Origin: Tubulanus polymorphus
Lineage: Eukaryota > Nemertea > Palaeonemertea > Tubulaniformes > Tubulanidae
DNA length: 64,000 nucleotides
Direction of reading: 5' to 3'
NCBI RefSeq assembly: GCF_964204645.1
Contig: NC_134027.1
Location: 22,804,485 to 22,868,484 of the forward strand
Below the pieces are notes generated by a model. That model made no database searches and was not told the origin of the DNA. It saw nothing but the letters and a program-made list of their open reading frames with translations. Positions within the stretch are counted from its first letter, which is position 1, and each line of letters starts with the position of its first letter. Below are positions 61,262-64,000 of this stretch, in pieces. The translations under genes and the position numbers were made by a program.

Positions 61262-61345
61262 TAAGAGTAGCGCAGTTTCACTAGGGTTCGAACCCATCAC
61301 CTCGCTGCTTCGAGTCAATCACCTTCTAAGTCAATGAGACAGGGA
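61262..61345 (-). mobile_element. tRNA-like SINE fragment
   Basis: The minus strand has GGGTTCGAACCC (B-box like) preceded about 45 bases upstream by TCATTGACTTAGAAGG (weak A-box like). No full tRNA fold. Similar B-box words recur at 9838-9905 and 53137. Confidence 0.35.
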
Positions 61346-61944
61346 AAATAGCAATATTCGTACACGAGAAAATTCATTACAAACTAATTTTGTTTGAAAA
61401 AAATGTAAAATATTCAAGGGTAAGCTTATGCGGCAATAGATTGAGCAACGCGTCCTTCAAAGTGGGTTAAACACTAATATTAGACCAATGTAACATACAA
61501 ATTACTCGTACAGAATACACTTATACAATTTACATAACGGCATAAATAATTGTGAAAAACAACGATAGCCATATAAAAAACCTCCACCAAATGTTTACCT
61601 TGATAGGACGTACATTAGTAAATAAACTTCTTCGACACGATTAATTTCGGTTTAATTTTGAGCTTATTATTTGAAATGAGAACTGTAGAGCCGGATCCGG
61701 AAATCGCTCTGTTAGATATTGAGATTATGCTAGGGACAGATTGAGCATGGGATCAAGGTTGGTTCTGAGAACGAAGCATGTGATCGAGGCCTGAGAAAAA
61801 CCCCTGCCGTAACCTCGTCAGTCTTATGATATCAGTGATAGCATGGTTATACCTACAATCCACAGACCTCACTTAACTAAACCTCGGATAAATCTGATGA
61901 ATTACTCCCAGACTGAACACAGTGGAAAGGACAATAATCGACGA

Positions 61945-64000
61945 TCAGTAACTCTTTTTCTGCTTCTCGAGTTCTTCGCGTTGTTTGCGTCGTTCGGCCT
62001 CTTCTGCTTCCAAACGAGCGACGAGTTCAGCTTGAACTTGCGGCTCAACGACGCGACCGAGTTCTGAGTACGTCGAAAAATCATCGAAATCACCGATGAA
62101 TACACTAGGGGGCGCTTGATGTCCGATGTTGTTAACGACGTGTAGATAGATCGGTTCTTTTTTCTAAATTGAATATGATAAGAAATGAATTGGCTTTTTA
62201 GCATTTTCTGAATAATGCAGATTTTGCTACAAGTTTGGTTTTAACTAATGTATTCCAAGTAGAACTACTTTGTTGGTTTTTGGCGATAGTAAAATGCCGT
62301 TTCAAAAATGGAGTCGTCAAGGACTGAATGTTTTAATCAACAAGTCAAAAAATCAAAGAAGTTTCTTTTACTGCTGTTTGATATGTACTGCAAGGATCCA
62401 GTTCTACATGATTTGACTACTGAGCAAAAATCTAACTAAAAACTACGAAACTGGAGTCAATGTTGCAAAAAATAAAACTGTATGAAATAGAAATAGCCGT
62501 GAATAATAAGATATTGATTAATATCTACCTCATCAACAATATAAGCTGGATTGTCGACAACACAGATTGCGAACTTCTGGATTTCCTCATCGTTATCGTC
62601 ATCGACGTCTGGGTGATAAGGATTCTCTTCGTCACCGACTATTTGATAGGGATTTACGTCTGGAAATATGCGAAAACATTCTGCGAATTCAATATACAAC
62701 CCGTGTAACGATCCATAAAACATGCAGTTCGCTTAATTCCTTCTCTGAAAATCAAAGCTCGTCGTTCAAAGATCATTATATATATTTTGTAACGGAAATT
62801 TAACCAAGTTGTTTGAAAATGAATATATCAAACGATCAATCATACGTATACATCCTTGCACGGAAATGGGTTCTGCCCAACGGCTACTACAGATTGGATC
62901 ATCGTTTTGAAGCATAATTTCCTGAGTGTACATTCAAACGCTAGAAAACGATTGATGACGACATGAAGGAATTTGGATGTTGTCACTGTATGCATTGGGA
63001 AATCGGGAACCGCAGGCACAATATGCCTGGAACATTTGAGTATATATTTCCAATTACGATTTTAGAAACATAATTTACGGTTTAATCGCGCATCGGGGAT
63101 ATAACGAAGTACCTATCTTTCTCATTTGAATCGGTTTCGAACTCTGGTGGCGACAGAGTTTCTTGGTCGCAGATTCTTCTCTGGTCTCTCCCCATTGGAA
63201 AAACAAACATCGAACCCGTTGATGATGCACTGCATGGCGCTCAGTGGGTCGAGGGAATAAAAGTTTCGAACTCACCATTTTCGAATAGGATATTCTTCTG
63301 GGGGTTTTTCGCCTTCTTGCCATCACGTTTTTTATTTTTATCGACTTGCGCGTACAAAGGTTCTGCATTATCCACCGAACCTGATGAAAAAATACGGCAC
63401 GTAAAAATCTAAGGAACGTAATCTGTGTTGTCATTTTCGCGTAACCGGGCAAGCGATCGAATTTGAACCAAGCACAGTAAATTGTTATCGGAATATTCAT
63501 CTACAACCTAGACCTACCCTCCTCGCTCAAACATTTGAAACTTTACACAGCTTCACACTCCAAAAATACAGAAGGCGGGTGACTCCAGGCCGCACATGAA
63601 TACCCTAACGAGTGAACAACATTGTAATATTACCGTCATTGGTAGTGACGTGATTATCGTTAGCTGTCGGTCGACTTTTAGGTTTTTTGTTGACTTGCGC
63701 GTATACGTCGCCTAACACGGAAAAAAAAACAAAATATTGGAAAAATTTCATATGGAAAATGCATTAGTAGAGGTGAGAGCTATTCGAAATGGCAAATCTT
63801 ACCTGCAGGCCCGAATATATGTCCATCGGTATCGGTATTTGGAGAAGGGACTGAAGCCGAACTGTAAACAAATATGGCGGATCAGATTGGAATCTACTGA
63901 CATTAAGTTTAGCAGATCGAATAGGAAAGGAAATTACTAGTAATTTTATGAAATATCAACCTTTGCGCGCGATTTTTTGTCCAGATCCATTGACCGTCTC
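61945..64000 (-). CDS. Ig/FN3 receptor gene E, cytoplasmic tail (runs off window)
   Basis: Exons on the minus strand: 64000-63961 (stop-transfer DGQWIWTKNRAQ, continues past the edge), 63861-63803 (59-bp linker), 63711-63634 (DVYAQVNKKPKSRP), 63380-63276 (PLYAQVDKNKK), 62659-62529 (NPYQIV, DNPAYIV), 62163-61945 (PIYLHVV, TYSEL, stop). All phases join and the frame is open, so this is the most complete version of the A/B/E tail, with two YAQV exons. The ectodomain lies beyond the window. Confidence 0.85.

Larger units (their letters stand above)
60663..61944. other. Spacer between genes D and E (tail to tail)
   Basis: Contains a 32-bp triple repeat at 60971-61042 and a tRNA-like fragment at 61262-61345. 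The part near 61680-61944 resembles the gene B 3' flank (25255-25330) and is probably the gene E 3' UTR. No gene recognised. Confidence 0.5.

Overview
This is nuclear DNA of an invertebrate animal. It is AT-rich, its genes are split by GT-AG introns that are mostly 0.1-3 kb long, and it carries decayed non-LTR retrotransposons, foldback/MITE-like elements, tRNA-like SINE remnants and simple repeats. A marine lophotrochozoan or similar invertebrate would fit, but the sequence alone does not fix the phylum.

The window is dominated by a cluster of paralogous cell-surface receptor genes of the immunoglobulin/fibronectin-III superfamily. There are five: A (minus, about 5.6-14.5 kb, no visible 5' end), B (minus, 25.5-36.7 kb, complete, 13 exons, 908 codons by my splice model), C (plus, 46.1-53.75 kb, complete except for a tentative first exon), D (plus, 56.3-60.7 kb, damaged) and E (minus, 61.9 kb to the window edge, cytoplasmic tail only). 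Each ectodomain exon encodes one domain and is phase 1-1, so exons can be lost or skipped without breaking the frame. I name the exon types by position: Q (distal V-like), S, D, V, P, Y and Am (membrane-proximal Ig types), FN3, FN3b, TM, tail. Gene maps: A = D-V-P-V-(P fragment)-(dead Y)-Am-FN3-FN3b-TM-tail; B = SP-Q-(Q relic)-S-D-(V relic)-P-(Y relic)-Am-FN3-FN3b-TM-short tail; C = SP-Q-S-P-V-P-Y-Am-FN3-(FN3b relic)-different TM-different tail; D = SP-Q(frameshift)-S-(D fragment)-V-P-V-P fragment ending in a hydrophobic segment; E = tail with two YAQV exons.

The tails carry many tyrosine motifs (YAQV, YLHV, YSEL, NPYQ, NPAY, YVNF or YVNV, YEEV). These suggest SH2/PTB-type signalling or endocytosis. 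C has a tail unrelated to the A/B/E type. Similar outsides on different tails, abundant relic exons and mixed orientation resemble rapidly evolving immune or allorecognition receptor clusters. This is inference from architecture, not a demonstrated function.

Interleaved with the receptors are three single-exon class A GPCR paralogues (19.7, 40.4 and 43.3 kb, plus strand) with conserved flanks. A fourth flank copy (20.84 and 23.34 kb) is split by an L1/Tx1-type LINE. The third GPCR has a replaced C-terminus. Other mobile DNA: an RT fragment (14.64-15.48 kb), a decayed CR1/L2-type LINE (15.5-18.6 kb), a LINE 3' end (44.57-44.9 kb), a 2.2-kb long-arm inverted-repeat element in a B intron (31.05-33.25 kb), several foldback MITEs, and a 76-bp minisatellite with a higher-order duplication (3.3-4.5 kb). 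I saw no rRNA, CRISPR array or confident tRNA gene.
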